Positions 1 to 5,797 of a stretch of DNA of 6,821 nucleotides are shown piece after piece (the stretch's first letter is position 1; each line of letters begins with the position of its first letter). Made by a program: the position numbers and the translations under genes. Under the pieces are notes generated by a model that was not told the origin of the DNA, did not search any database, and saw nothing but the letters and a program-made list of their open reading frames with translations. Source of the DNA: Candidatus Manganitrophaceae bacterium (GTDB lineage Bacteria > Nitrospirota > Nitrospiria > SBBL01 > Manganitrophaceae); assembly GCA_004297235.1 (NCBI GenBank), contig SCUR01000559.1, forward strand, positions 1 through 6,821. The letters are read 5' to 3'.

Positions 1-1506
1 GCCGTGGAGATCGCCGGCGTCGAGCTTGACGCCGATCTCCCCCCGCTCCAATTTCAGCAGCACCTTGTCGACCCGGTCGGGCAAGCTTTTGAGCAGTTCG
101 AGGCGTTCGAAGAGATCGGTCTCAACGCTTCGGAGCAGGCGCCGCGGACTCCAATGCGACTGCCACGCCTTTTGAACGAACGGCTCCAGCTCCCGGTTGA
201 AATCAAATTCAGGATAGAGAAGAAGCCCCATCCCCTCGGTCGTCAGGATCGCCTTGCCGAAGAGGGCGAAGTCGGAGGGGAAGCGGATGCCGTTCCGGGC
301 CCCCTGGTTGATCGCTCGGAAGAAGGCGCGCGCGGCGCTCGGCGAATGCGGCGAGTAGAAGAATTCGCTCAAGACGTTGAAGAGATCTTTCTTAAAGCGG
401 CTCACATCGCTCCGCTCGTCGATCAACGCCAGGCGGAGAAAGTGTTTGGCGAATCCTTCCATATCTTTTTTGACGAAGGCGAACAGGGTGTGAAGGAGGG
501 CCCGTCGCGCCTCCTCGTCCAGATAACCGACCATTCCGAAATCGTGCAGGCAGAGCGCCCCGTCGGGGGTGGCGAAGAAATTGCCGGGGTGGGGGTCGGC
601 ATGGAAAAAACCGGCGGTGAGGAATTGCTCGAAGAAGGCATCGACTCCGATCGAAGCGAGCCGCTTCCGATCGATTCCCAACGCTTCCATCCCGGCCAGG
701 TCGTCGGCCTTCACCCCGTGAGAGAAGCTCATCGTCAAGACCCGCGTCGTCGTCCACTCCCAATAGATACGGGGAATGCGGATGTTTTGATTCTCTTTGA
801 AGATCTCCCGAAAGCGCTCGGCGTTCTGTCCTTCGACCTGAAAGTCGAGCTCGCGCAACGTCCAGTCGGCGAACTCTTTTACAATCCGCGACGGCTGATA
901 GGTTTTCCACTCCGGGATGAACCGCTCCGCCAGGCCGGCGAGATAATAAAGAATATGAATATCCTGCCGGATGATCTTTTCGATCTCCGGCCGCTGCACC
1001 TTGACGGCGACCTCCGTCCCGTCGGGCAAGAAGCCGCGATGGACCTGAGCGAGCGATCCGGCCGCGACCGGCTTCTCCTCGAACGATTTGAAGAGGCGCT
1101 CCGGCGGGCCGCCCAGCTCATCGACGATGATCCGGCGGACCTCCTCGTAGGGAAAGGGGGCGACATCGCTCTGGAGCTTCGAGAGCTCGCGGGAGAGCGA
1201 TTCGCCGACCAGATCGGCCCGCATGCTCAACACCTGTCCCAGCTTGACGAAGGTCGGCCCCAACCGCTCCAGCACCGATCGGAGGACGGCGGGGGAGAGC
1301 ATCGGCCCGCGCTCGTCGATCTTCAACAACGTGGCCTCGGGAGCTCTCCGGGTGTACAGGGCGCGGAGCCGAAACCAGAGGGGGATGGAATACTTCAGCC
1401 GCAGCCGCCGGATCAGAAGGCTCCCCCCCGATTCGAAGACGACCCCGACGATGGTCCGCAATCGGTTCAGGTCGGTCCATTTGAATTGAAGCGATCGGTC
1501 CTTCAT
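1..1506 (-). CDS. AarF/ABC1/UbiB-family atypical kinase (3' end beyond window)
   Basis: The reading frame is open from an ATG at 1506 to the left edge (502 codons, no stop), so the C-terminus is missing. UbiB proteins are usually about 540-560 residues and end in membrane helices, which would lie outside the window. The family hallmarks are in order: KLGQ (88-91), the alanine-rich loop read as VAAGS (147-151), the ATP-binding lysine in VAVKVQRP (K169), the ExD motif in RELDFQ (E219, D221), the catalytic HADPHPGN (302-309) and the metal-binding HDFG (321-324). Members are membrane-associated ATPase/kinases that support ubiquinone (or other isoprenoid quinone) biosynthesis or lipid homeostasis. 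The ATG is the first in-frame start after the stop of the upstream stress-protein gene, which is in the same frame and only 12 nt away. No Shine-Dalgarno is visible, so translation is probably coupled to that gene. The family call is very secure; orthology to ubiB itself is not shown. Confidence 0.95.
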   Translation of the reverse strand, partial: MKDRSLQFKWTDLNRLRTIVGVVFESGGSLLIRRLRLKYSIPLWFRLRALYTRRAPEATLLKIDERGPMLSPAVLRSVLERLGPTFVKLGQVLSMRADLVGESLSRELSKLQSDVAPFPYEEVRRIIVDELGGPPERLFKSFEEKPVAAGSLAQVHRGFLPDGTEVAVKVQRPEIEKIIRQDIHILYYLAGLAERFIPEWKTYQPSRIVKEFADWTLRELDFQVEGQNAERFREIFKENQNIRIPRIYWEWTTTRVLTMSFSHGVKADDLAGMEALGIDRKRLASIGVDAFFEQFLTAGFFHADPHPGNFFATPDGALCLHDFGMVGYLDEEARRALLHTLFAFVKKDMEGFAKHFLRLALIDERSDVSRFKKDLFNVLSEFFYSPHSPSAARAFFRAINQGARNGIRFPSDFALFGKAILTTEGMGLLLYPEFDFNRELEPFVQKAWQSHWSPRRLLRSVETDLFERLELLKSLPDRVDKVLLKLERGEIGVKLDAGDLHG

Positions 1507-1518
1507 CTCAAGAAAGCA

Positions 1519-1971
1519 TCAAGCTGAGGGGGAGGCATGTTGCGGGCTCTTGACCGTCAGGACCGGGCAGGGGGACTGCCGGACGACCCGCTCCGCCTGG
1601 CTCCCCATCATGAGGTGCGAAAGACCGGTCCGCCCGTGGGTCCCCATGACGATCAGGTCGGCCTTATTCTTCCGCGCGGCCTGGATGATCTCGACAAAAG
1701 GAACCCCATCCGCCAGCTCCGCGCTCGCCTCCAACCCCTCTTTTTCGGCCTGCTCGACGAGGTCGTGGAGCAGCGCATTGGATCGGTCTTTCATGAAGGC
1801 ATATCCCTCGTCGGACATCGGGGTCATCTCGTCGGGATGATCGGGCCACTCCAGCGTGTGGATGAAGACCATCTTTGCGCCGACCCGCTTGGCCATCGAA
1901 AAGGCATAATCAACCGCCTCGTTCGAGAGTTCCGAAAAATCGGTTGGGACCAATATTGTCATGATCTGCAT
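1519..1971 (-). CDS. Universal stress protein (UspA family)
   Basis: This is a 150-residue single Usp domain, the usual length for the family. It opens with the beta strand MTILVPTDFS, whose D11 contacts adenine in ATP-binding members. It carries the complete nucleotide motif G-2x-G-9x-G-S at G110, G113, G123 and S124, followed by the typical SPCPVLTV strand (133-140). It is therefore likely an ATP-binding Usp rather than a UspA-like non-binder. It has no signal peptide or membrane segment, so it is cytoplasmic. The start at 1971 is supported by a strong AGGAGG 6 nt upstream. The UbiB-family gene follows 12 nt after the stop in the same direction, so the two are probably cotranscribed. Usp proteins rise under starvation, redox or respiratory stress, and the molecular target here is unknown. 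Confidence 0.96.
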   Translation of the reverse strand: MQIMTILVPTDFSELSNEAVDYAFSMAKRVGAKMVFIHTLEWPDHPDEMTPMSDEGYAFMKDRSNALLHDLVEQAEKEGLEASAELADGVPFVEIIQAARKNKADLIVMGTHGRTGLSHLMMGSQAERVVRQSPCPVLTVKSPQHASPSA

Positions 1972-1977
1972 GGCGTC

Positions 1978-1983
1978 CCTCCT
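1978..1983 (-). promoter_or_regulatory. Ribosome binding site of the universal stress protein gene
   Basis: On the minus strand AGGAGG stands 6 nt before the ATG at 1971. It favours that ATG over the second methionine at codon 4. Confidence 0.85.
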
Positions 1984-2195
1984 TTTCTCTTACTTCTTCT
2001 GAGAGGTTTCTTTCCGTCTATGATGCGACCACAGGGGTCGTAAGATTATTCTGGACGAACGCCGGCGCGACGGCAACCCCACAAAGGGGGGGTGACCGAT
2101 CTCTCCGGGGGGAGTGCGGGACGATCAAAATATCGATGCGGCGCGCTGTTTTATGGGAGGGGAGGGGTGTCTATCGTGGGTCGGGCGGCGATCCC

Positions 2196-2226
2196 GGTAG
2201 AGACGTCCCGCCGGGACGTCTCTACC
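2196..2226. repeat. 31-nt near-perfect palindrome (15-bp arms, 1-nt centre)
   Basis: GGTAGAGACGTCCCG, a single C, then the exact reverse complement CGGGACGTCTCTACC. All 15 pairs match. It lies 11 nt downstream of the peroxidase stop codon at 2237. As RNA it would form a very stable hairpin on either strand. Neither side has a T-tract, so intrinsic termination is doubtful; 3'-end protection or a REP-like dispersed palindrome is more likely. The GTAGAGACG...CGTCTCTAC type resembles short intergenic palindromes I recall as repeated in several bacterial genomes, but one window cannot show copy number. Confidence 0.85.
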
Positions 2227-2236
2227 TCAGGGCGTT

Positions 2237-3283
2237 TTATTTGAAGACCGGTTTTGGTGTGGCCAAGGTCGCCGTCGGCAACACCGGCAGGCGCAGCGCC
2301 TCCTCGGGGATGGTTCCCTCCAGCGCGTGGAGGAAGGAGACGATCGAATCGACCTCCTCTTCGTTCAGCTGCTTTCCGAGCTGGAGCCGTCCCATGATTC
2401 GGACCGCTTCCCGCAGATCCCAGATCGATCCGTCATGGAAGTAGGGGGCGGTTCGGGTCACGTTCCGCCAGAGGGGGACCTTGAAGACGTGGCGATCCTG
2501 CTCTTTCTTGGTGACATTCTGCCGTCCCGGATCGTCGCTGAACTCGTACCGGCCGAAGATGCCGAACTTCTGATACATTCCCCCGCCGGCGCCGACCCCG
2601 TTGTGGCAGGTGACGCATCCTTTTTGGATCACCTGTTTGAGCCCCTGTTTTTCGGCGGGGTTGAGCGCGCCCGCGTTCCCTTTCAAGAAGTCGTCGAATC
2701 GGGACGGGGTCAGAAGGGTCCGTTCGAAGGCGGCGATCGCCTTGGCGATGTTGTCGTAGGTCAGCGGATCTTTCTCCGTGGGAAAGGCCTTCTTGAAGAG
2801 CTCGACATATTCCGGGATGGTCCGAAGGCGCGAGAGGACCATCTCCTGATCGGGCATCGCCATCTCCACCGGGTTGAGGATCGGGCCTTTCGCCTGATCT
2901 TCAAGGGTCGCGGCGCGGCCGTCCCAGAACTGGACGAATTGAACCCCGGCATTGAGCACCGTCGGAGAGTTTCTTCCCCCCAGCTGGCTGAGGTGTCCGG
3001 GGGAGGTCGGAAGATTGTCGACCCCGCCGGTGGCGAGATTGTGGCAGCTGTTGCAGCTGATCGCCATGCTTTTCGAGAGCCGCGGCTCGAAGAAGAGCAT
3101 CTGTCCCAGGCGGATTTTTTCCGGGGTCGTGGGGTTCTCCGGTGGCGAGGAGATCCGATCGGGAAGCGGCTTGAAAAACTTATTCGCCTCTTGGACCAGA
3201 TCGGCCTCTTGCGCGTAGGCCGTCGAGACGATGAAAATGGAAAAAATAAAAAACGCTTCCCAGAATATTTTCACCCGATTCAT
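2237..3283 (-). CDS. Diheme cytochrome c peroxidase (CcpA/MauG superfamily), periplasmic
   Basis: This 348-residue protein has a Sec signal peptide (hydrophobic 7-20, likely cleavage after AYA at 24) and two c-type heme sites. C77-N-S-C80-H81 is the N-terminal, peroxidatic heme, and C223-V-T-C226-H227 is the C-terminal, electron-transfer heme. The family blocks GGRNSPTVLNA (102-112), QFWDGRAATLEDQA (118-131) and APYFHDGS (279-286) are intact. M297 in RIMGRLQLG sits where the distal Met of the high-potential heme is found in bacterial peroxidases; MauG has Tyr there, so this should be a true H2O2 peroxidase. It reduces periplasmic H2O2 to water with electrons from small cytochromes or cupredoxins. 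The start is fixed by AGGAGG at 3293-3298, 9 nt upstream. The DUF2934 gene ends 80 nt upstream in the same direction, so cotranscription is possible. Strong call; the electron donor is not encoded here. Confidence 0.96.
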   Translation of the reverse strand: MNRVKIFWEAFFIFSIFIVSTAYAQEADLVQEANKFFKPLPDRISSPPENPTTPEKIRLGQMLFFEPRLSKSMAISCNSCHNLATGGVDNLPTSPGHLSQLGGRNSPTVLNAGVQFVQFWDGRAATLEDQAKGPILNPVEMAMPDQEMVLSRLRTIPEYVELFKKAFPTEKDPLTYDNIAKAIAAFERTLLTPSRFDDFLKGNAGALNPAEKQGLKQVIQKGCVTCHNGVGAGGGMYQKFGIFGRYEFSDDPGRQNVTKKEQDRHVFKVPLWRNVTRTAPYFHDGSIWDLREAVRIMGRLQLGKQLNEEEVDSIVSFLHALEGTIPEEALRLPVLPTATLATPKPVFK

Positions 3284-3304
3284 CTGTGCAAACCTCCTCT
3301 CCCT

Positions 3305-3320
3305 GGGCGGTCCACCGCCC
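3305..3320. promoter_or_regulatory. 7-bp GC hairpin in the peroxidase leader, next to its ribosome binding site
   Basis: GGGCGGT-CC-ACCGCCC is a perfect inverted repeat ending 6 nt before the AGGAGG (3293-3298) in the direction of the peroxidase gene. No T-run follows it on the minus strand, so it is not an intrinsic terminator of the DUF2934 gene. Its position suggests an operator, a processing site or a translation-modulating stem. Function is inferred from position only. Confidence 0.55.
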
Positions 3321-3363
3321 TAAAATTGTTTCCCAAGAATGAGGATGGTTTCAGATCGGTCGG

Positions 3364-3660
3364 CTAAGAAGCGGCCTTCTGCTCGCCGCTCCGTTTCCGG
3401 GGCGATTTCGCGCGCGGCGCCGATTTAGGTTTCAACGCGGCCGCCGGCTCACTCGAGCTGTGCTCGGAGCTGTGCTCGGAAAGGACCCGCCGTTCGGCTT
3501 CCAGCCAATCGTCGAGATCGTTTCCATGATGCTCGCCTCTCATCAGATAAAGCGCATAAGCCCGTTCGGCGATTCGCTCCTGCAGCGACCGATCGTCCAT
3601 CCTCCCGTTCGTCTCTTCCTGGGTCAACTCCTGATCTTTTTTAGGGGTTGGCTTTTTCAT
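3364..3660 (-). CDS. DUF2934 domain-containing small protein
   Basis: This 98-residue cytoplasmic protein is of unknown function. Residues about 28-60 (RIAERAYALYLMRGEHHGND, then DLDDWLEAERRVL) match the short helical DUF2934 motif: aromatic-rich helix, H-G-x-D-L-x-D-W-L turn, acidic helix. The N-terminus is Lys/Glu rich. The C-terminal 30 residues are a low-complexity Lys/Arg/Pro/Ala/Ser tail (KPKSAPRAKSPRKRS) resembling histone-H1-like or nucleic-acid-binding tails, separated from the domain by a Ser-Glu-His repeat. The start at 3660 has AAGGAGG 6 nt upstream (3667-3673). The peroxidase gene follows 80 nt later on the same strand, and upstream lies a 435-nt gene-free region. DUF2934 genes are common in Nitrospirota, Acidobacteria and Proteobacteria, and no reaction or partner is known to me. 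Confidence 0.9.
   Translation of the reverse strand: MKKPTPKKDQELTQEETNGRMDDRSLQERIAERAYALYLMRGEHHGNDLDDWLEAERRVLSEHSSEHSSSEPAAALKPKSAPRAKSPRKRSGEQKAAS
3455..3478. repeat. Tandem 12-bp duplication inside the DUF2934 gene
   Basis: GAGCTGTGCTCG occurs twice back to back. Because 12 is divisible by 3, the frame is kept. On the minus strand it produces the repeated SEHS/SEHS linker between the DUF2934 domain and the basic tail, so it changes only linker length. Confidence 0.85.
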
Positions 3661-3753
3661 AGGGTTCCTCCTTATCCATGGGCCCGATGCCCGTCTCGGC
3701 AGTTGATAATGATGTCGCGAGTGATACCGGTCGGCCAGACTTGCTAGGTTTGT

Positions 3754-3774
3754 CTCTCGAAGCGGCTTCGAGAG
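3754..3774. repeat. Perfect 9-bp inverted repeat, 3-nt loop
   Basis: CTCTCGAAG-CGG-CTTCGAGAG. On the plus strand it is followed by GCGTTTT, a poor terminator tail; on the minus strand by ACAAAC, none. It would sit in the 5' leader of the DUF2934 transcript about 95 nt before the start codon. Confidence 0.7.
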
Positions 3775-3783
3775 GCGTTTTGG

Positions 3784-3795
3784 AGGACCCGTCCT
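3784..3795. repeat. Short palindrome AGGAC-CC-GTCCT
   Basis: A 5-bp inverted repeat with a 2-nt centre, 9 nt from the larger inverted repeat at 3754-3774. A dyad this tight is more suited to dimeric protein binding than to an RNA loop. This could be chance in GC-rich DNA. Confidence 0.35.
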
Positions 3796-3838
3796 AGCAT
3801 GAGGTCATTTTGTCGCAGGCTGAGGAGGTCGCGCAATC

Positions 3839-3850
3839 CCCCGAACGGGG
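3839..3850. repeat. Short palindrome CCCCG-AA-CGGGG
   Basis: A 5-bp inverted repeat with a 2-nt centre (or a 4-bp stem with a GAAC loop). It lies about 50 nt downstream of the proposed minus-strand start site near 3899. Operator or leader stem are both possible, and so is chance. Confidence 0.35.
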
Positions 3851-3905
3851 CGTTTATCGATCGGCGACCGCCCGGCCTTCTCTTTCCGGCCAAATTACCG
3901 ATAAG

Positions 3906-3933
3906 GATATAACAAAAAGCCGTCACGGGTAAA
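3906..3933 (-). promoter_or_regulatory. Candidate sigma-70 promoter for the DUF2934-peroxidase transcript
   Basis: Read on the minus strand: TTTACC (3933-3928), 16-nt spacer, TATATC (3911-3906). Both boxes match about four of six consensus bases in a locally AT-rich patch. The predicted start is near 3899, giving a leader of about 240 nt before the DUF2934 ATG. It overlaps the start of the outer stem at 3934. Moderate to weak evidence. Confidence 0.4.
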
Positions 3934-3996
3934 GGGGGATTCTTTGAGAGGAGGGGGCCTCCTCTTTTTTTGACAAAAAGTCATCTCGAATCCCCC
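3934..3996. repeat. 9-bp outer inverted repeat enclosing two inner hairpins
   Basis: GGGGGATTC (3934-3942) pairs perfectly with GAATCCCCC (3988-3996) around a 45-nt interior. The interior holds the terminator hairpin (3947-3965) and a small TGAC-AAAAA-GTCA stem (3971-3983). The folded form is a three-way junction. The matched outer arms are unlikely to be chance, but whether it acts as RNA or DNA is unknown. Confidence 0.65.
3946..3971 (+). terminator. Intrinsic (Rho-independent) terminator facing the plus strand
   Basis: AGAGGAGG (3947-3954), loop GGG, CCTCCTCT (3958-3965), then an uninterrupted T-run 3965-3971: 8 perfect pairs and a seven-T tail (the first T is paired in the stem). On the minus strand the hairpin is followed by CAAAGAATCC, so it does not work for the minus-strand genes. 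No plus-strand gene ends upstream of it, so it either insulates against antisense transcription or ends an unannotated plus-strand RNA. Confidence 0.75.
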
Positions 3997-4095
3997 GTTC
4001 TTTAGGGAAGTCGATTAGGTTCGACGAGACAGAGCGTCGTTTCGTGTTTCTGGTCGGGCGCGAAGCTCCGGCGGGAGAGATCGGGTGTTCAACAC

Positions 4096-4551
4096 TCACC
4101 CCACCGGGGGGAGCGAGGCGATGACGATCCAATACTCCTGGACCGCGTGGACGACCCGCATGAAGTTGTCGAACTCGACCGGCTTCTGAATGTAGGTGTT
4201 GACGCCCAGGTTGTAGGTGCGCACCACATCTTCCTCTCTCGGGGAGGCGGTCAGCACGATGACCGGAATCGATTTAAGCGCCTCATCCTTCTTGATCTGC
4301 TGAAGCACTTCCATCCCCCCGACCTTCGGCAGGTTCAAATCAAGCAGGATCATGCCGGGGCGGGGCGAGGCGGTCGGGTCGCTGTATTTTCCTTGGTGAT
4401 AGAGATAGTCGAGCGCCTCCTGTCCATCTCTCACCACAATCAGTTCGTTTTTTACTCTCCCTCTGGCGAAGGCGCGCCGGGTGATCTCGATATCCTGAAG
4501 GTTGTCTTCCACGAGAAGGATCTTCACCGGTTGAAGAGAATGACTGGACAT
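4096..4551 (-). CDS. Single-domain response regulator (CheY-like, Rcp1 type)
   Basis: This 151-residue protein is a receiver domain only. The acidic pocket is E15-D16 (LLVEDN), the phospho-acceptor is D71 (ILLDLNLP), the switch threonine is T101 (VLTAS) and the conserved lysine is K123 (IQKP). The VEDN-xx-D start, the RDGQEALDYL helix, the long loop before the phospho-strand (about 53-66) and the ending VQEYW are typical of the Rcp1 group that partners phytochrome-like and PAS histidine kinases. It has no output domain, so it acts by protein contact or as a phosphorelay intermediate in the cytoplasm. The start at 4551 has AAGGAG (4562-4567) 10 nt upstream. The sensor kinase ends 40 nt before it on the same strand and is the probable cognate partner. 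Confidence 0.95.
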   Translation of the reverse strand: MSSHSLQPVKILLVEDNLQDIEITRRAFARGRVKNELIVVRDGQEALDYLYHQGKYSDPTASPRPGMILLDLNLPKVGGMEVLQQIKKDEALKSIPVIVLTASPREEDVVRTYNLGVNTYIQKPVEFDNFMRVVHAVQEYWIVIASLPPVG

Positions 4552-4591
4552 GGCCGTCTTGCTCCTTGCCTAAAGATGAATGACGATGCTT

Positions 4592-5782
4592 CTAACCCGC
4601 CCGTTTGGGCAGGGTAAAGAAGAAAGTGCTTCCTTTGCCCAGCTCGGATTCCACCCAGATTTTCCCGCCGTAGCTCTCGATGATCTTCTTGCAGATCGCC
4701 AGCCCCGCGCCGGTCCCCTCGAATTCTTCTTGCGGATGGAGCCGCTCGAAGAGGCCGAAGATCTGCTCTTGATAACGGGGATCGATCCCGATGCCGTTGT
4801 CCTTGACCGAAAAGAGATAAGATCGGCCCTCCTCTTTTAGATCGATCTTCACCTCCGGAGTAGACGATGTGTTGAATTTGACGGCGTTGGAGAGGAGATT
4901 CTTGAAGACTTCTCCGATCTGCGTCGGATCACAAAGGACGGTCGGCAGCGGGGTAGGCCGTTCAACCCGGGCCTGTTTTTGCCGAATGGTGTATTCCAGG
5001 TCTTGCTCGACGCGCAAGAGGATCTCATTCAGATCGACCTGCTGCCAGGTCGGCGCCTTTCGGGAAATGGAGGCGAGCGTGAGCAGATCATGAATCAAAT
5101 CTTTCATCCGAACGGCGGACGACTGGAGGAAATGAACATAACGGCGTCCTTCCTCATCAAGCAGGTGGGCGTAATCCTCGGCGAGGAATCCGGCGAACGC
5201 CTCAATCCCCCGCAGCGGTTCCTTCAGGTCGTGTGAAACGACATGGATAAAATCGTCCATCTCGCGGATTTTCTCGCGCAGTTTCTGTTCCGTTTGTTTC
5301 CGGTCGGTGATGTCGCGGACGATGCTGATGACCTGTTGTCCTCCCTCCGTTTCGATCGGACTGAGGCTGATCTCTACCGGAAATTCACTCCCGTCCTTGC
5401 GCAGCCCCGCCAGATCGAGGCCGGCCCCCATCGGCCGGGTCCGCGGCTGGGCGTGATAGCTCTCCCGGTGGCCGACATGCGCTTTTCGAACGCGTTCGGG
5501 CACCAGGATCTCAATCGGCTGGCCGAGCAGCTCCCCTCGGCAATAGCCGAAGAGCGTCTCCACCTGAGCATTGACCAGCGTGATCCGTCCGCCCCGATCG
5601 ACGATGATGATGGCGTCGGGAGCAGCCTCCAAGAGACCCTCGAACTTTGATTCCGCTTTTCGAACCTGTTTCGCGAGCTCCTCTCCCTGTGCAGGAGGGG
5701 CGTCGTGCCCGCCGCGAAGCGGCTCTTCCTTCTTTTTTCCGTCTTTTATTCCGTCCAAGTTGTCCCCTTTTGCTTCCTTCAT
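4592..5782 (-). CDS. Soluble PAS-domain sensor histidine kinase
   Basis: The protein is 396 residues from the ATG at 5782, or 400 from an in-frame GTG at 5794. Numbered from the ATG: a charged N-terminal tail and coil (1-43), a PAS domain (about 44-160, ending VRDITDRK), a short coiled linker, HisKA with phospho-accepting H184 (VVSHDLKEPLRG), and HATPase_c with N-box N295/N299, G1 DNGIGID (328-334), F-box FGLFERL (342-348) and G2 GTGAGLAI (356-363). No signal peptide or membrane helix is seen, so it senses a cytoplasmic signal; the PAS cofactor cannot be read from sequence. The DLKEPLR H-box and GTGAGLAICKK box are of the phytochrome-like group that signals to Rcp1-type receivers, and one such receiver follows 40 nt downstream. 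Neither start has a good ribosome site. A likely promoter (5798-5826) would initiate near 5790, after the GTG, which favours the ATG. Confidence 0.95.
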   Translation of the reverse strand: MKEAKGDNLDGIKDGKKKEEPLRGGHDAPPAQGEELAKQVRKAESKFEGLLEAAPDAIIIVDRGGRITLVNAQVETLFGYCRGELLGQPIEILVPERVRKAHVGHRESYHAQPRTRPMGAGLDLAGLRKDGSEFPVEISLSPIETEGGQQVISIVRDITDRKQTEQKLREKIREMDDFIHVVSHDLKEPLRGIEAFAGFLAEDYAHLLDEEGRRYVHFLQSSAVRMKDLIHDLLTLASISRKAPTWQQVDLNEILLRVEQDLEYTIRQKQARVERPTPLPTVLCDPTQIGEVFKNLLSNAVKFNTSSTPEVKIDLKEEGRSYLFSVKDNGIGIDPRYQEQIFGLFERLHPQEEFEGTGAGLAICKKIIESYGGKIWVESELGKGSTFFFTLPKRAG

Positions 5783-5797
5783 GGGAGATCGCACGAG

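Larger units (their letters stand above)
1972..2236. other. 265-nt intergenic region between peroxidase and stress-protein genes
   Basis: Neither strand shows a credible gene. The region holds the stress-protein ribosome binding site (1978-1983), a small CGACC-ACAGG-GGTCG inverted repeat (2026-2040) about 55 nt upstream of the start, a CCCC-ACAAA-GGGG stem around 2077-2089, and the large palindrome at 2196-2226. The promoter of the stress-protein/UbiB pair should lie here, but I found no convincing -35/-10 pair. No U-rich tract follows the large palindrome on the minus strand, so a classical terminator for the peroxidase gene is not evident. Confidence 0.6.
3661..4095. other. 435-nt gene-free, palindrome-rich region
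   Basis: It lies between the end of the single-domain response regulator and the start of the DUF2934 gene, both minus strand. The two short open frames here (3744-3926 and 3923-4132) do not look like genes. The content is structural. There are inverted repeats at 3680-3692 (GGGC/GCCC), 3754-3774, 3784-3795 and 3839-3850, a likely minus-strand promoter at 3906-3933, a plus-strand terminator at 3946-3971 nested in an outer stem 3934-3996, and an 11-nt palindrome GTGTT-C-AACAC (4085-4095) directly after the response-regulator stop. It probably serves as the end of the two-component operon and the leader of the DUF2934-peroxidase transcript. Confidence 0.65.

Noticed and set aside
4..1527. 507-codon open frame on the plus strand
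   Set aside because: It lies exactly codon-on-codon opposite the UbiB-family gene, whose lack of TTA, CTA and TCA codons keeps the antisense frame open. The translation has no recognisable domain, while the minus strand carries all UbiB motifs.
2077..2120. G-rich and C-rich runs as a possible terminator or G-quadruplex
   Set aside because: Stems are only 4-5 bp, no T-tract follows on either strand, and the G-runs are not arranged as four evenly spaced tracts.
2327..3367. 346-codon plus-strand open frame opposite the peroxidase gene
   Set aside because: Same codon-on-codon antisense phase as above; the minus strand encodes both CxxCH heme sites and a signal peptide.
3744..3926. 60-codon minus-strand frame starting with GTG
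   Set aside because: No ribosome site, and its C-terminus is encoded by the 9-bp inverted repeat at 3754-3774. It matches no family I know. A decayed or very small gene cannot be fully excluded.
3661..4095. tRNA, CRISPR array, transposon remnant or known riboswitch in the gene-free region
   Set aside because: No cloverleaf with a CCA-type end, no regularly spaced repeats, no transposase fragment and no riboswitch core that I recognise. An Rfam/Infernal search would settle the riboswitch question.
3923..4132. 69-codon minus-strand frame
   Set aside because: It begins inside the response-regulator gene in another frame, has no ribosome site and runs through the terminator/outer-stem structure. 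The sequence looks non-coding.
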